From a virus, in IMG/VR virus record IMGVR_UViG_3300025030_000300, positions 1 to 34,231 of that record: 34,231 nucleotides of DNA; one strand, given 5' to 3'. Made by a program: the position numbers and the translations under genes. A model generated the notes under the pieces. That model worked only from the letters and a program-made list of their open reading frames with translations, was not told where the DNA came from and did not search any database. Below are positions 13,815-21,072 of this stretch, piece after piece (positions within the stretch are counted from its first letter, which is position 1; each line of letters opens with the position of its first letter).

Positions 13815-15421
13815 GCTCTGACTCCTTGTCGTCGTCTTCGTGCTCGGTCCGCGAACATCCGCTCTCGCGCCAGCTCCCTCCGCTTCAACCATGCATCCCG
13901 CGACACTGGCGTGCCATCGCCCTGCGGCGCCTGCGCCGGTCGCAGGTGCCGCAGGCATCTCGTGACCGCCGTCTCAATCGCGTCCTCCGGGTCATCGTGC
14001 TCCACGTCGCGAGAGTACACCCGGAACCTCCCGCGTACCTCGGCACTCGTGCGCCCACTACGAAACGTCCCTGACGGGAAGACGATGGTCCCGCGCTCGA
14101 TGTGCTCGCGCATGCCGACGATGCGCGGGTGCTTCTTGATGCCGGCGCGACTCACGCATTCAATCGTCGGATAGTGCCCACTCTGCCGCGCCAGGACCGT
14201 CACGTTTTGCGCGAGGCGCTTGTCCTCAAACAGCACGGCATCCGGGAGCCACGCTCGGATCCACTCGACGATGACGGCCTCCTGCTCGCTCAGCGGAATC
14301 TTGCGCCAGTCCACGTCGACGACGTGCACGCGGCCATCGGCCTGCCGCGCCGTCACGGCGAGCGCCGTGTAATCGTGGCGTGCACCGGTCTCCTTCGCAT
14401 CGTCGACCGCGAGCACGACGTATGAGCCTGCGGGGATCTCGAGTCGCGACGTGGGCGCGTGACCGATGCATCGCGCATCGGCAAGCAGCCAGTCTGGAAA
14501 CGCTGGATCCCCGGACAGCACAGGGCGCGTCCGGAACGATCGCTGCCACGCGCCAGGGTATGGAGCCAGGCGGAGCTTCTGACGCTCGAGCTCCGCCTCC
14601 GGCCAGCGCTCGAGCCAGTAGGACGTGCAGCCGTCGCGCAGGTAGCAGTCGTAACGGTATCGCCGCCACTCCGCGAACGCCGCAGTAGCGGCTTCGTCGC
14701 CATCGCCATAGTGCTCGCGAGCAATCGGATCTCGGTACGGATACCGCTCAAACATCTGCGCAATCGTCGCCCGCGGGTGCGAGAGGTTCTCGGCCCGCAC
14801 GAGTCGCGCCAGCGGGGATGTCCAGTCGAGGCGCGGGTAGAGCGTGTCGACGACAAACGTCTCGAACGCGCGGAACTCCGCCTCGCTCCCGTCCTCGCCG
14901 CCCTCGGCATCATCGGCGAGCGCAACCTGCGGACGCTGCGTGATGCCGGCCGTCGTGTGTACCATGCTCTTGAGGTCCATGTCGGGCGAGAGCGCAGAAA
15001 GCAGACACGTCGTGCCGCGGCGGCAGGGCTTCGCGATCTCGATAGCCTCTGTATTCCACCGCCCGCCGCGGAGCGTGCCGAACTCCGCGAGCGCATCGCT
15101 CTCGAGGAGCCGCGCGATGTTGCCGAGCTGCACGCGAGCTAAGGAATCCGTAGGACCGACGATGACGCCGCAAAGAAAGTCGGGCTCGAATAGCGCATCG
15201 TGCAGCATGCATGTACGCAGCACAGTCGATTTCGCGCTGCCAGCCGGGCCGACGATGGCAACAAGTCGCTGCGACCTGTCGAGCCATGTGCGCTCGATGT
15301 CCCGGTGCATCGCAGCAGGCGCACACGTGTAGGTCTGCGGCAGGTAGTGTACGCCGAATGCTAGCGGCGAGAGTGTGGCGTCGAGCGCGATCACGCCGGC
15401 TTCAGTTCCTCGCGCGAGCAC
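13811..15421 (-). CDS. terL: Terminase large subunit (536 aa)
   Basis: The start is GTG 15421, the first start codon after an in-frame TAG. The ATPase half has Walker A GPAGSAKST at residues 58-66 and Walker B with the catalytic acid as ALADDAEGG at about 167-175. The nuclease half shows VVLAVDDAKETGARHDYTALAV (first metal-binding Asp), VLFEDKRLAQNV and HDDPEDAIETAV near the C-terminus, the RNase-H-like acidic set. The enzyme translocates and cuts DNA during packaging. The gene lies after the putative small terminase genes and before small accessory genes and the portal, as in many tailed phages. Confidence 0.9.
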   Translation of the reverse strand: MLARGTEAGVIALDATLSPLAFGVHYLPQTYTCAPAAMHRDIERTWLDRSQRLVAIVGPAGSAKSTVLRTCMLHDALFEPDFLCGVIVGPTDSLARVQLGNIARLLESDALAEFGTLRGGRWNTEAIEIAKPCRRGTTCLLSALSPDMDLKSMVHTTAGITQRPQVALADDAEGGEDGSEAEFRAFETFVVDTLYPRLDWTSPLARLVRAENLSHPRATIAQMFERYPYRDPIAREHYGDGDEAATAAFAEWRRYRYDCYLRDGCTSYWLERWPEAELERQKLRLAPYPGAWQRSFRTRPVLSGDPAFPDWLLADARCIGHAPTSRLEIPAGSYVVLAVDDAKETGARHDYTALAVTARQADGRVHVVDVDWRKIPLSEQEAVIVEWIRAWLPDAVLFEDKRLAQNVTVLARQSGHYPTIECVSRAGIKKHPRIVGMREHIERGTIVFPSGTFRSGRTSAEVRGRFRVYSRDVEHDDPEDAIETAVTRCLRHLRPAQAPQGDGTPVSRDAWLKRRELARERMFADRARRRRQGVRA

Positions 15422-15440
15422 AGTAATCGCGTCCGGGCCG

Positions 15441-15713
15441 TCATCCTCGCATCCTCCCTAACGGGTCCACGGGCTCCCTCCGGATCGCCTCACTCACCGC
15501 CCGCAGCGCGTCCTCGACATTCTCGCATCGCGCATAGATTCCGCCTAGCGCGATGACCTTGCGGCGCTCATCTGCGCACTCACGCCCGAACTCGAGCACC
15601 ACGATTCTACCGTGCGGCCCGACCACACTCACGATGCGGTCGCGCTGGCGGTACGGCACGACGTCGCGACGCACGCGCAGCGCCCAGTAGATGCGGTCGA
15701 CGGGACCGCTCAC
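15441..15713 (-). CDS. Small protein resembling a degenerate VRR-NUC C-terminal half (90 aa)
   Basis: The GTG start at 15713 overlaps the preceding stop as GTGA. Residues 35-75 (HGRIVVLEFGR, LGGIYARCENVEDALRAV) align by eye with the C-terminal half of the VRR-NUC protein at 20635 (DGRRIELEVKR, FGGVYAVVRSVEEAVAAV). The Glu of the E-x-K motif is kept (Glu41) but Lys is replaced by Gly43, and no Gln follows at the usual place, so nuclease activity is unlikely. It lies directly before TerL. Function unknown; the resemblance may be convergent. Confidence 0.55.
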   Translation of the reverse strand: MSGPVDRIYWALRVRRDVVPYRQRDRIVSVVGPHGRIVVLEFGRECADERRKVIALGGIYARCENVEDALRAVSEAIRREPVDPLGRMRG

Positions 15714-15811
15714 GTATCTACCTGGCCGCTTGGGCTCGCGTCCACGCCGACCACGAACGGCGCGAGCGTCGCGAGGATCAGGTACCAGCACAGGTAAGCC
15801 CAGGTCTCCAT
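15710..15811 (-). CDS. Tiny membrane protein (33 aa)
   Basis: ATG 15811 overlaps the preceding stop by one base (TGATG) and has a strong GAGGAGG about 7 nt upstream. The protein starts METWAYLCWYLILATLAPFV, a single hydrophobic segment, and ends in a short polar tail. It ends in GTGA overlap with the next gene, so both ends fit translational coupling. No family recognised. Membrane micro-protein next to terminase genes; a holin role is unlikely from this position but cannot be excluded. Confidence 0.6.
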   Translation of the reverse strand: METWAYLCWYLILATLAPFVVGVDASPSGQVDT

Positions 15812-16233
15812 CAGCGCTCCTCCTCATCCATCGTCGCCTCTATCGCATGCGCCGTATCGAGCGTGATGATGCCGCGGTCGATGGCACGCTTCAGCCCCTC
15901 GAACACCGTCAGCCGCCGCTCGACGTTCTGCGCCTGGACCTGCATGACGTTGACCTGTGTCTGTGCGGCTGCCGCCGGATACAGCGCCCCATAGCCGCGG
16001 AACGCGACCGCGAATGACCGGCGCACTTCCTCGAGGTCGCCGCGCTCGGCAGCTTCATGCGCCATCACAATAAGCAGCGCCACCTGCTCCGGCAGCGCCT
16101 CGCGGAGTCGCGAAGCCAGCGCTCGTACCTGGCGCATACGCCGCGACTGCAGTCGCACGAGCTCCGGGTCACGTGGCAGCGGCGCCAGTGCGCGTGCTAC
16201 CTCCTCTGGGCTTGGTGCTGCGTCGTCTGTCAT
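15811..16233 (-). CDS. Putative small terminase-like protein (140 aa)
   Basis: ATG 16233 is chosen because the repeat-rich spacer begins right upstream; the frame itself runs back to 16380 through the repeats. The protein begins MTDDAAPSPEEVARALAPLP and is largely helical, with a long Gln/Val segment (AAAAQTQVNVMQVQAQNVERR) that could oligomerise as in TerS rings. No clear N-terminal HTH is visible. Being the first gene of the packaging block and followed by two small genes and TerL, it is the best TerS candidate. The alternative is a DNA-binding accessory of the origin. Confidence 0.5.
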   Translation of the reverse strand: MTDDAAPSPEEVARALAPLPRDPELVRLQSRRMRQVRALASRLREALPEQVALLIVMAHEAAERGDLEEVRRSFAVAFRGYGALYPAAAAQTQVNVMQVQAQNVERRLTVFEGLKRAIDRGIITLDTAHAIEATMDEEER

Positions 16234-16603
16234 CACCCGCCAGCCAGTGGTGACCCGTGTGGACAGCCGTGGTGACGCGGCTTTGCCGCGGAAAATGGCC
16301 CTGTTAGAGAGAGTGTCACCACTGTCACCACATATATATATATAGAAGGCATGTGCGCGGACCGATAGGGGGGTATCCAAATACCCGTTGTCCTATATAT
16401 AGGACTGTGGAAATTTGAATGATCCTTTACCCCCCCTCTACCTTCGCGCAAAAGTGGTGACAGACTTTTTTTCGGGCTAAGTGTTGATTCCATTGCAGTT
16501 ACTGCGACAAAGCTGTCACCACATGGCCGTGGTGACAAACATCTCGGACAATTTCGCTACCACGAATCCGGACTTTTTGTCATGGTCGGAACCTGACATT
16601 TTG
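16234..16603. other. Candidate replication origin: iterons plus AT-rich DNA
   Basis: This 370-bp gap between the putative TerS gene and the DUF927 gene is locally AT-rich in a GC-rich genome. It holds seven copies of GTGGTGAC: plus-strand orientation at 16247, 16269, 16454 and 16529, opposite orientation at 16315, 16324 and 16515. Five of the seven extend to GTGGTGACA. It also holds a 13-nt AT run (16332-16344), a 16-nt perfect palindrome (16390-16405), a 6-bp GC hairpin with AAA loop (16276-16290), and TTTTGTCATG twice (16575, 16599). Iterons beside an AT-rich unwinding element and next to a replication protein gene is the classic origin layout. Confidence 0.55.
16390..16405. repeat. 16-nt perfect palindrome GTCCTATATATAGGAC
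   Basis: The sequence equals its own reverse complement and contains TATATA at its centre. It lies 46 nt from the 13-nt AT run at 16332-16344, within the candidate origin. It could be an easily melted or cruciform element. Confidence 0.8.
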
Positions 16604-18604
16604 TCATGCTCCATCGTCTGGCACGATATCTGCTAGCCCAGGTGCTCCGTTCTTGCAGCGGAGCACTCTTACCCGCTCTGCGCCGACCCGCCGCTGAACG
16701 CGCAGGTGGCGCCCCTGGGAGGCGATCCAGCCGCGGACGTGCCAGGATGTCTCGAGGGAGCGGAGCGCCCCGTAGGGCGCCAGGAGGCGGGTCACGCGTG
16801 GGTGTACGGGGTTGATGTCCAGGTGCTCGGCCGTACGCCAGGCGAGCGGCTCATGGTCTAGGACGGCCTCAGACTCATCCGACACTGTGGGGGGTAGGAT
16901 GGATAGGGCCATCGAGATCAGGTCCTCCCAGGCGACGCTAGCCCGGTCTGCAGCCGACGTGCGCGCACCCGCCACCCTGCGACATAGCCAGGCGATCATG
17001 GGCGAGCTCCACTCGGGCGGCAAACCGAGGATACCCGCAAGCATGGCAGCGCCTAGCCAGAGCAGGGCGACGGAGGTAGCGTCGTCGCCGCCAAGGGCGG
17101 CCCACGATGCGCGGGCGGTTGTCTCGGCTGACGCTAGACACGCGGTGAGGTAGCCTACTGGGTCATCGATTGCAGAGACGAGGTCGCGAGGTAGGACGGC
17201 GGGGCCGAGGGCCAAATAGTCATGCCAGGCAAGGGCGAGGCACCCGTATGACCTCGAGGCGGCCTGGAGCAGGTGTGCGGTGGCAGCATTCGGGCACGGG
17301 GCGCCATCGAGCTGCAGGACTCGCTGTAGCACTCCGCCATGGCGGCCAGACACGAGCACGTCGCCCTCGGAGGCGTAGTAGCTGACGCCCCATCGGCGCT
17401 CGCCACCACGCGATACTTGGGTGCGCGAGGACGTGACGCGGCGCTGGCCGTTGCCGAGGTAGTAGAGAGTGTCCTCGATGTCGACGCCGTAGCGGCGGTC
17501 GGCGAGTCGTTGGATTTCATCTACGAAAACCGGAAGGTCTGCCGATAGGTATGCGAGGTCTTGAAGCCCGCGCGTCGTGCTCGACGCTGGGAGCGTAAGT
17601 TTCGCCGGGTCACCCCAGGCGCTTAGTGCGTAGGTGATAGCGCTGCCTTTGCCAGTGGAGGTTTCGCTCACGAGGCCCATGATGGGGCAGCGGCGGCCGG
17701 TGAGGCGCACGAGCGGTGATGCGACGGAGAGCGCCACGCAGGCAAGGGCGGTGTAGCCTGCGGTGCCGAGCGTGAGCAGATGGTCGACACCGCGGCGCCA
17801 TTCGGCGAGGGAGCCGGCGACGGCCGGCAGTTCCGGGCCGCACCATGCAAGGTACTGTTCGCCGCGGTAGACGGCGCCCGCCGCAGAGCGCCAAGTCCAC
17901 TGGCCGTTTATCCAACCCAGCCGAGACGTGAGTTTGACGTTCTGCTCTGGGGCGCGAGGAGTGGCATCGGAGAGCCAGTCAGACAGGCGATTCACGCGGC
18001 CGAGCGAGACAGGTGCACCGTCGAGGGCACGGAGCGCGGCGGCATCGCGAAGGGATTCCTCTGGGAGCCAGGCTGAGCCGTTGTGGGAATTGTCACCGGA
18101 CCATGCAACGCGGACGTAGTGCCGTTTGGTGGCGATGTCGGTGCCGGACGCTGCCGGATAGATTGGGCGAGTGGCGACGACACGTCCCAGGTCTGGCTCG
18201 ATGGAGCCACCTTCGGAGCGACGTGTGGGGTAGACGCCTCGGTCGGTCAGAAGCCATGGGAGTCCAGCCAGGTCCAGTCCGAAGGCCGACGTGTCCAGTT
18301 TGGCCGCACGTTGTTCGGCGCGTATGCGCAGGATGGATGACTGGACGAAACGTTTAGGGAGTTTGCGCGTCGAGCACAGTATCGCCGTCAGCTCTTGGGT
18401 GAGCACGAATGACACGACATCGGAGATGCGACCGATGATTACGTCAGTCGAAATGGTCGGGTCGTCAATGGCCGCCCTGATTGTGCGAGACTGGATTGCT
18501 TCGAGCTCGACGCGGGCCAGCACCGTAGGCTGTTCGCGTTTGCCCATACCGGCATCGCGCAGTGCGTCCTCGAGCTTGGCGGTATCGTCTGGAGTATCGG
18601 TCAC
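16604..18604 (-). CDS. DUF927-type helicase/primase-like replication protein (666 aa)
   Basis: GTG 18604 overlaps the upstream stop as GTGA; longer frames begin in the neighbour. Walker A is SETSTGKGS (residues 313-321) and Walker B LPVFVDEI (357-364), with an SRTQVSRGG sensor-like segment after it. The spacing and the surrounding YALSAWGDP and TTRGLQDLAYLSADLP motifs match DUF927, the C-terminal helicase domain of many phage and plasmid primase-helicases. The N-terminal 300 residues lack a primase motif I can see. It probably unwinds DNA at replication start. The adjacent iteron region (16234-16603) fits this job. Confidence 0.75.
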   Translation of the reverse strand: MTDTPDDTAKLEDALRDAGMGKREQPTVLARVELEAIQSRTIRAAIDDPTISTDVIIGRISDVVSFVLTQELTAILCSTRKLPKRFVQSSILRIRAEQRAAKLDTSAFGLDLAGLPWLLTDRGVYPTRRSEGGSIEPDLGRVVATRPIYPAASGTDIATKRHYVRVAWSGDNSHNGSAWLPEESLRDAAALRALDGAPVSLGRVNRLSDWLSDATPRAPEQNVKLTSRLGWINGQWTWRSAAGAVYRGEQYLAWCGPELPAVAGSLAEWRRGVDHLLTLGTAGYTALACVALSVASPLVRLTGRRCPIMGLVSETSTGKGSAITYALSAWGDPAKLTLPASSTTRGLQDLAYLSADLPVFVDEIQRLADRRYGVDIEDTLYYLGNGQRRVTSSRTQVSRGGERRWGVSYYASEGDVLVSGRHGGVLQRVLQLDGAPCPNAATAHLLQAASRSYGCLALAWHDYLALGPAVLPRDLVSAIDDPVGYLTACLASAETTARASWAALGGDDATSVALLWLGAAMLAGILGLPPEWSSPMIAWLCRRVAGARTSAADRASVAWEDLISMALSILPPTVSDESEAVLDHEPLAWRTAEHLDINPVHPRVTRLLAPYGALRSLETSWHVRGWIASQGRHLRVQRRVGAERVRVLRCKNGAPGLADIVPDDGA

Positions 18605-19185
18605 GGACGCTCGCCGTGCTCGAAGCGAGCGCCGGTGGCGGCCAAGTATGCGGCGGCGATACGTGGATGGTCGCCAGTGTAGCACTTGTGCCCGAAATTA
18701 CAGTCATGCATTATCCTCTCGCTCCTGGCTTCGAACTCGACACCAACGGCTCCGCACTTGGCACACACGCACCATGCGAATGGAGCATCCCATCCATGCT
18801 GGAAACCATCGTCTCCACGCGAATCGAAGAAAAAAGCTTCGAGGTTTTGAATATCGGGCCCAGTGGCGCCTAAAGCATTTCCGTCTGGCAGTTGCCCGGT
18901 AGCAACGATTAGGCGGGCGCTCTCGAACATCTCGATTTTTTCCTTGTCTGCGCCTGATGCTTCTACGCCTTTAACCTCAAACCACGTTCCGATGGAAGCA
19001 GGGGGGTCGGTTGACCCAATGCCAGGCAACCAGAAGTCGGGCAGGTAGCACAGCCCATTGCTTAGCACGAATCCTTGCGGCTCATATTCCCAGGTGATAC
19101 CTAGCGCATCGAAGAAGACTGCCCATCTGGCCTCGAGTCGTGAACGGAATCGGCATCCAGCATAGTACGTCTCGATAGGGCGCAT
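18601..19185 (-). CDS. Restriction-endonuclease-like phage protein (194 aa)
   Basis: ATG 19185 has GGAGG 4 nt upstream. The N-terminus (PIETYYAGCRFRSRLEARWA then VFFDALGITWEYEPQGF) and the YLPDFWLP plus TWFEVKG motifs are those of a widespread phage/actinobacterial family with a PD-(D/E)XK-like fold. The Asp of YLPDF and the Glu-Val-Lys of FEVKG are the putative catalytic set. The C-terminal part has CVCAKCG and CNFGHKCY, probably a zinc site. It overlaps the DUF927 gene as GTGA. Substrate is unknown; DNA repair or nick-processing during replication is inferred. Confidence 0.7.
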   Translation of the reverse strand: MRPIETYYAGCRFRSRLEARWAVFFDALGITWEYEPQGFVLSNGLCYLPDFWLPGIGSTDPPASIGTWFEVKGVEASGADKEKIEMFESARLIVATGQLPDGNALGATGPDIQNLEAFFFDSRGDDGFQHGWDAPFAWCVCAKCGAVGVEFEARSERIMHDCNFGHKCYTGDHPRIAAAYLAATGARFEHGERP

Positions 19186-19201
19186 TAGGCCTCCGAGGAT
19201 A

Positions 19202-19265
19202 CGTCGCCCAGGGCGGCAGGGCCCCAGGGCTCCGGCGCAGTGTGCGTCACGAGCCCTGGGCGACG
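19202..19265 (-). ncRNA. 13-bp hairpin in the leader of the 19185 gene
   Basis: CGTCGCCCAGGGC (19202-19214) is perfectly complementary to GCCCTGGGCGACG (19253-19265), with 38 nt between. The stem ends 7 nt before the Shine-Dalgarno (19190-19194) of the downstream gene. It could control access to that site. No U-run follows, so it is not a standard terminator. Confidence 0.5.
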
Positions 19266-19290
19266 GTCTACACGGTGGAGATGTTATCAC

Positions 19291-19920
19291 GCCAGGCCTG
19301 CCACGCCTGCCACGCCTGCCATGCCATGCCGCGCCCAGCCACGCCACGCCGCGCCCAGCCACGCCTGCCACGCCAGGCCTGCCACGCCTGCCACGCCTTG
19401 CCTGGCCGTGCCATGCCTCGCCTGGCCACGCCTGCCACGCCCTGCCGCGCCCCGCCGTGCCATGCCCCGCCTGCCACGCCCCGCCGCGCCGTGCCTTGCC
19501 AGCCGTGCCGTGCCACGCCACGCCTCGCCAGGCCTGCCTCGCCTCGCCTCGCCTCGCCTGGCCACGCCTGCCGTGCCATGCCCGGCCGCGCCCGGCCCAG
19601 CCTCGCCTCGCCTGCCGTGCCATGCCCGGCCGCGCCCGGCCCAGCCTGGCCTTGCCTGCCGTGCCATGCCTGGCCACGCCTTGCCTGCCATGCCAAGCCT
19701 AGCCCGGCCACGCCATGCCGCGCCGCGCCAAGCCTCGCCGGGCCACGCCAGGCCTGCCATGCCGCGCCCGGCCAAGCCACGCCTGCCATGCCATGCCAAG
19801 CCTAGCCCGGCCACGCCACGCCTCGCCAGGCCTGCCTCGCCTCGCCTCGCCTCGCCTCGCCTGCCGTGCCATGCCCGGCCGCGCCCGGCCCAGCCTGGCC
19901 TTGCCTGCCGTGCCTGCCAT
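19291..19920. repeat. 630-bp array of GCC every 4-5 nt
   Basis: On the plus strand nearly every 4 or 5 bases there is a GCC (units NGCC or NNGCC, such as ACGCC, TGCC, ATGCC, GCGCC). Larger blocks are also duplicated; for example TGCCATGCCAAGCCTAGCCC occurs near 19687 and again near 19789, and GCCGTGCCATGCCCGGCCGC occurs three times. It begins 15 nt after the leader region and ends 2 nt before a stop codon (19923-19925). All six frames are nearly open because of composition, so I do not call a gene. The minus-strand transcript would carry GG every few bases and might form two-layer G-quadruplexes. Confidence 0.9.
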
Positions 19921-19922
19921 GT

Positions 19923-20519
19923 CTACGCACCCGCACCATGGATTTCGAAGCGACCCCACCCTAGCGCCGAGGTCTTTTCGGGGCGCCCCTCGCAGATTCC
20001 GACGCCCCAGCCCGCCTGCTCGATGAGCGCGACGAGCTGTGCTTCCGAGACGAGGCGGGGGTTGAACTCGATGCGCAGACGTACCGTCCACTCGCTGTAC
20101 TGTGGCCGGTAGGCCAGTCCGCGGGTATTGATGCCGATGGTCACTGCGTCCTCGCGGATCGTGCCGATGGCCGGCTTCCCCGTCGGTGTCAGCAGCGGGA
20201 TTAGCGATGCCCCCGGCGAGTCGAGCGCATCGACGAAGACCGCCTGCCTCAGGCCTACCTTGGTGAGGTCGTCGAACGCCGATGCGGCGGAGACGATTGC
20301 CTTCTTCAGCGCAGTGACTGGGATGCACTCGCGCCCTTCCGTGTCGACGTAGCGGTTCGCCAGAAATTCGGCATTGGTGTCACGGATGCCTTTCTTGGTG
20401 CGAGCCTTGTGCTCCTGTTTGTCGCGGATCTCCTGTTTCGCCTTTTCGCCGAAGTTGTGGACGACGAGGATGGACCCCTGTTTGTTCCGCAATGTCACGT
20501 TGATTGTGTTGATTGGCAT
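19923..20519 (-). CDS. Phage protein of unknown function (198 aa), RAMP/Cas7-like in look
   Basis: ATG 20519 has GGAG 6 nt upstream. The N-terminus has MPINTINVTLRNKQGSILVV and a Lys/Arg-rich helix (AKQEIRDKQEHKARTKKG). The C-terminal half (GINTRGLAYRPQYSEWTVRL, then AGWGVGICEGRPE and GWGRFEI) matches the pattern of a phage family I know only as hypothetical, ending with 'IGlGd.RP..GrF'. That end resembles RAMP/Cas7-type RNA-binding proteins, but this is impression only. It is flanked on both sides by GCC arrays. It probably belongs to the replication operon. Confidence 0.65.
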   Translation of the reverse strand: MPINTINVTLRNKQGSILVVHNFGEKAKQEIRDKQEHKARTKKGIRDTNAEFLANRYVDTEGRECIPVTALKKAIVSAASAFDDLTKVGLRQAVFVDALDSPGASLIPLLTPTGKPAIGTIREDAVTIGINTRGLAYRPQYSEWTVRLRIEFNPRLVSEAQLVALIEQAGWGVGICEGRPEKTSALGWGRFEIHGAGA

Positions 20520-20569
20520 CTTGACTCCACTGGTGTTGTTCGCACTGTTAGTTCTCGCCCCTCACCAAT

Positions 20570-20630
20570 GCCGCGCCACGCCTTGCCTGCCATGCCGCGC
20601 CAGGGTCCGCCACGCCGAGCCGGGCCTCGC
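20570..20630. repeat. Short GCC-spaced array, second copy of the 19291 type
   Basis: About 60 bp of units such as GCGCC, ACGCC, TTGCC, TGCC and ATGCC lie between the VRR-NUC stop (20635) and the leader of the 20519 gene. The composition and spacing are the same as in the 19291-19920 array, and the gene at 19923-20519 sits between the two. Confidence 0.8.
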
Positions 20631-20634
20631 CCCG

Positions 20635-21072
20635 TCATCGCGCATTCTCCACCGCTGCCACCGCTTCTTCGACACTGCGCACGACGGCGTAAACGCCGCC
20701 GAACTTGACGATCATGGCACCCCATCGGTCTTGCTCTGGCGTCGTGCGCTCGCCCGGGCGCTTGACCTCGAGCTCGATACGCCGGCCGTCGGCGAAGATG
20801 CCGCTGATGTCGGCTTGTCCATGGACGCCGAATCGCACGGCGCGGTGGCCGTAGACTGCGACGCCGGTATTCTGTCGCCACACCCGGCAGTCTGGACGTG
20901 AGCCCAGGGCGGCGAGGATGGCGGCAGTAAGCTCTCGCTCGGTCATTCTCGACTCCTTCACGATATGCGGCACCCTGCGCGAGCACTCCTCGCACAGGCG
21001 CCATACGATTGCACCGCCATCTCGGCGCCATACGACTGTCGCGGGTGCGGCGTGGCAGTGGTCACAGGACAT
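20635..21072 (-). CDS. VRR-NUC nuclease with N-terminal zinc finger (145 aa)
   Basis: ATG 21072 overlaps the methyltransferase stop by 11 nt. Residues 3-30 hold two CxxC pairs (CDHC, CEEC), a zinc finger. From Met43 a VRR-NUC domain follows: FGVHGQADISGIF (Asp88), ELEVKRPGERTTPEQ (Glu102-x-Lys104, Gln114) and FGGVYAVVRSVEEAV. These are the PD-(D/E)XK catalytic residues. AAGGAG lies 7 nt before Met43 (ATG 20946), so the nuclease may also be made alone. Such small nucleases act as Holliday-junction or flap enzymes in phage recombination. Zinc-finger fusion versus two reading products is unresolved. Confidence 0.8.
   Translation of the reverse strand: MSCDHCHAAPATVVWRRDGGAIVWRLCEECSRRVPHIVKESRMTERELTAAILAALGSRPDCRVWRQNTGVAVYGHRAVRFGVHGQADISGIFADGRRIELEVKRPGERTTPEQDRWGAMIVKFGGVYAVVRSVEEAVAAVENAR

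Noticed and set aside
19240-20112. Long open frames on both strands through the GCC array (up to 358 codons)
   Set aside because: All frames are open because GCC-spaced DNA lacks stop codons; the proteins are only Ala/Arg/Pro/His or Gly/Trp/Arg low complexity.
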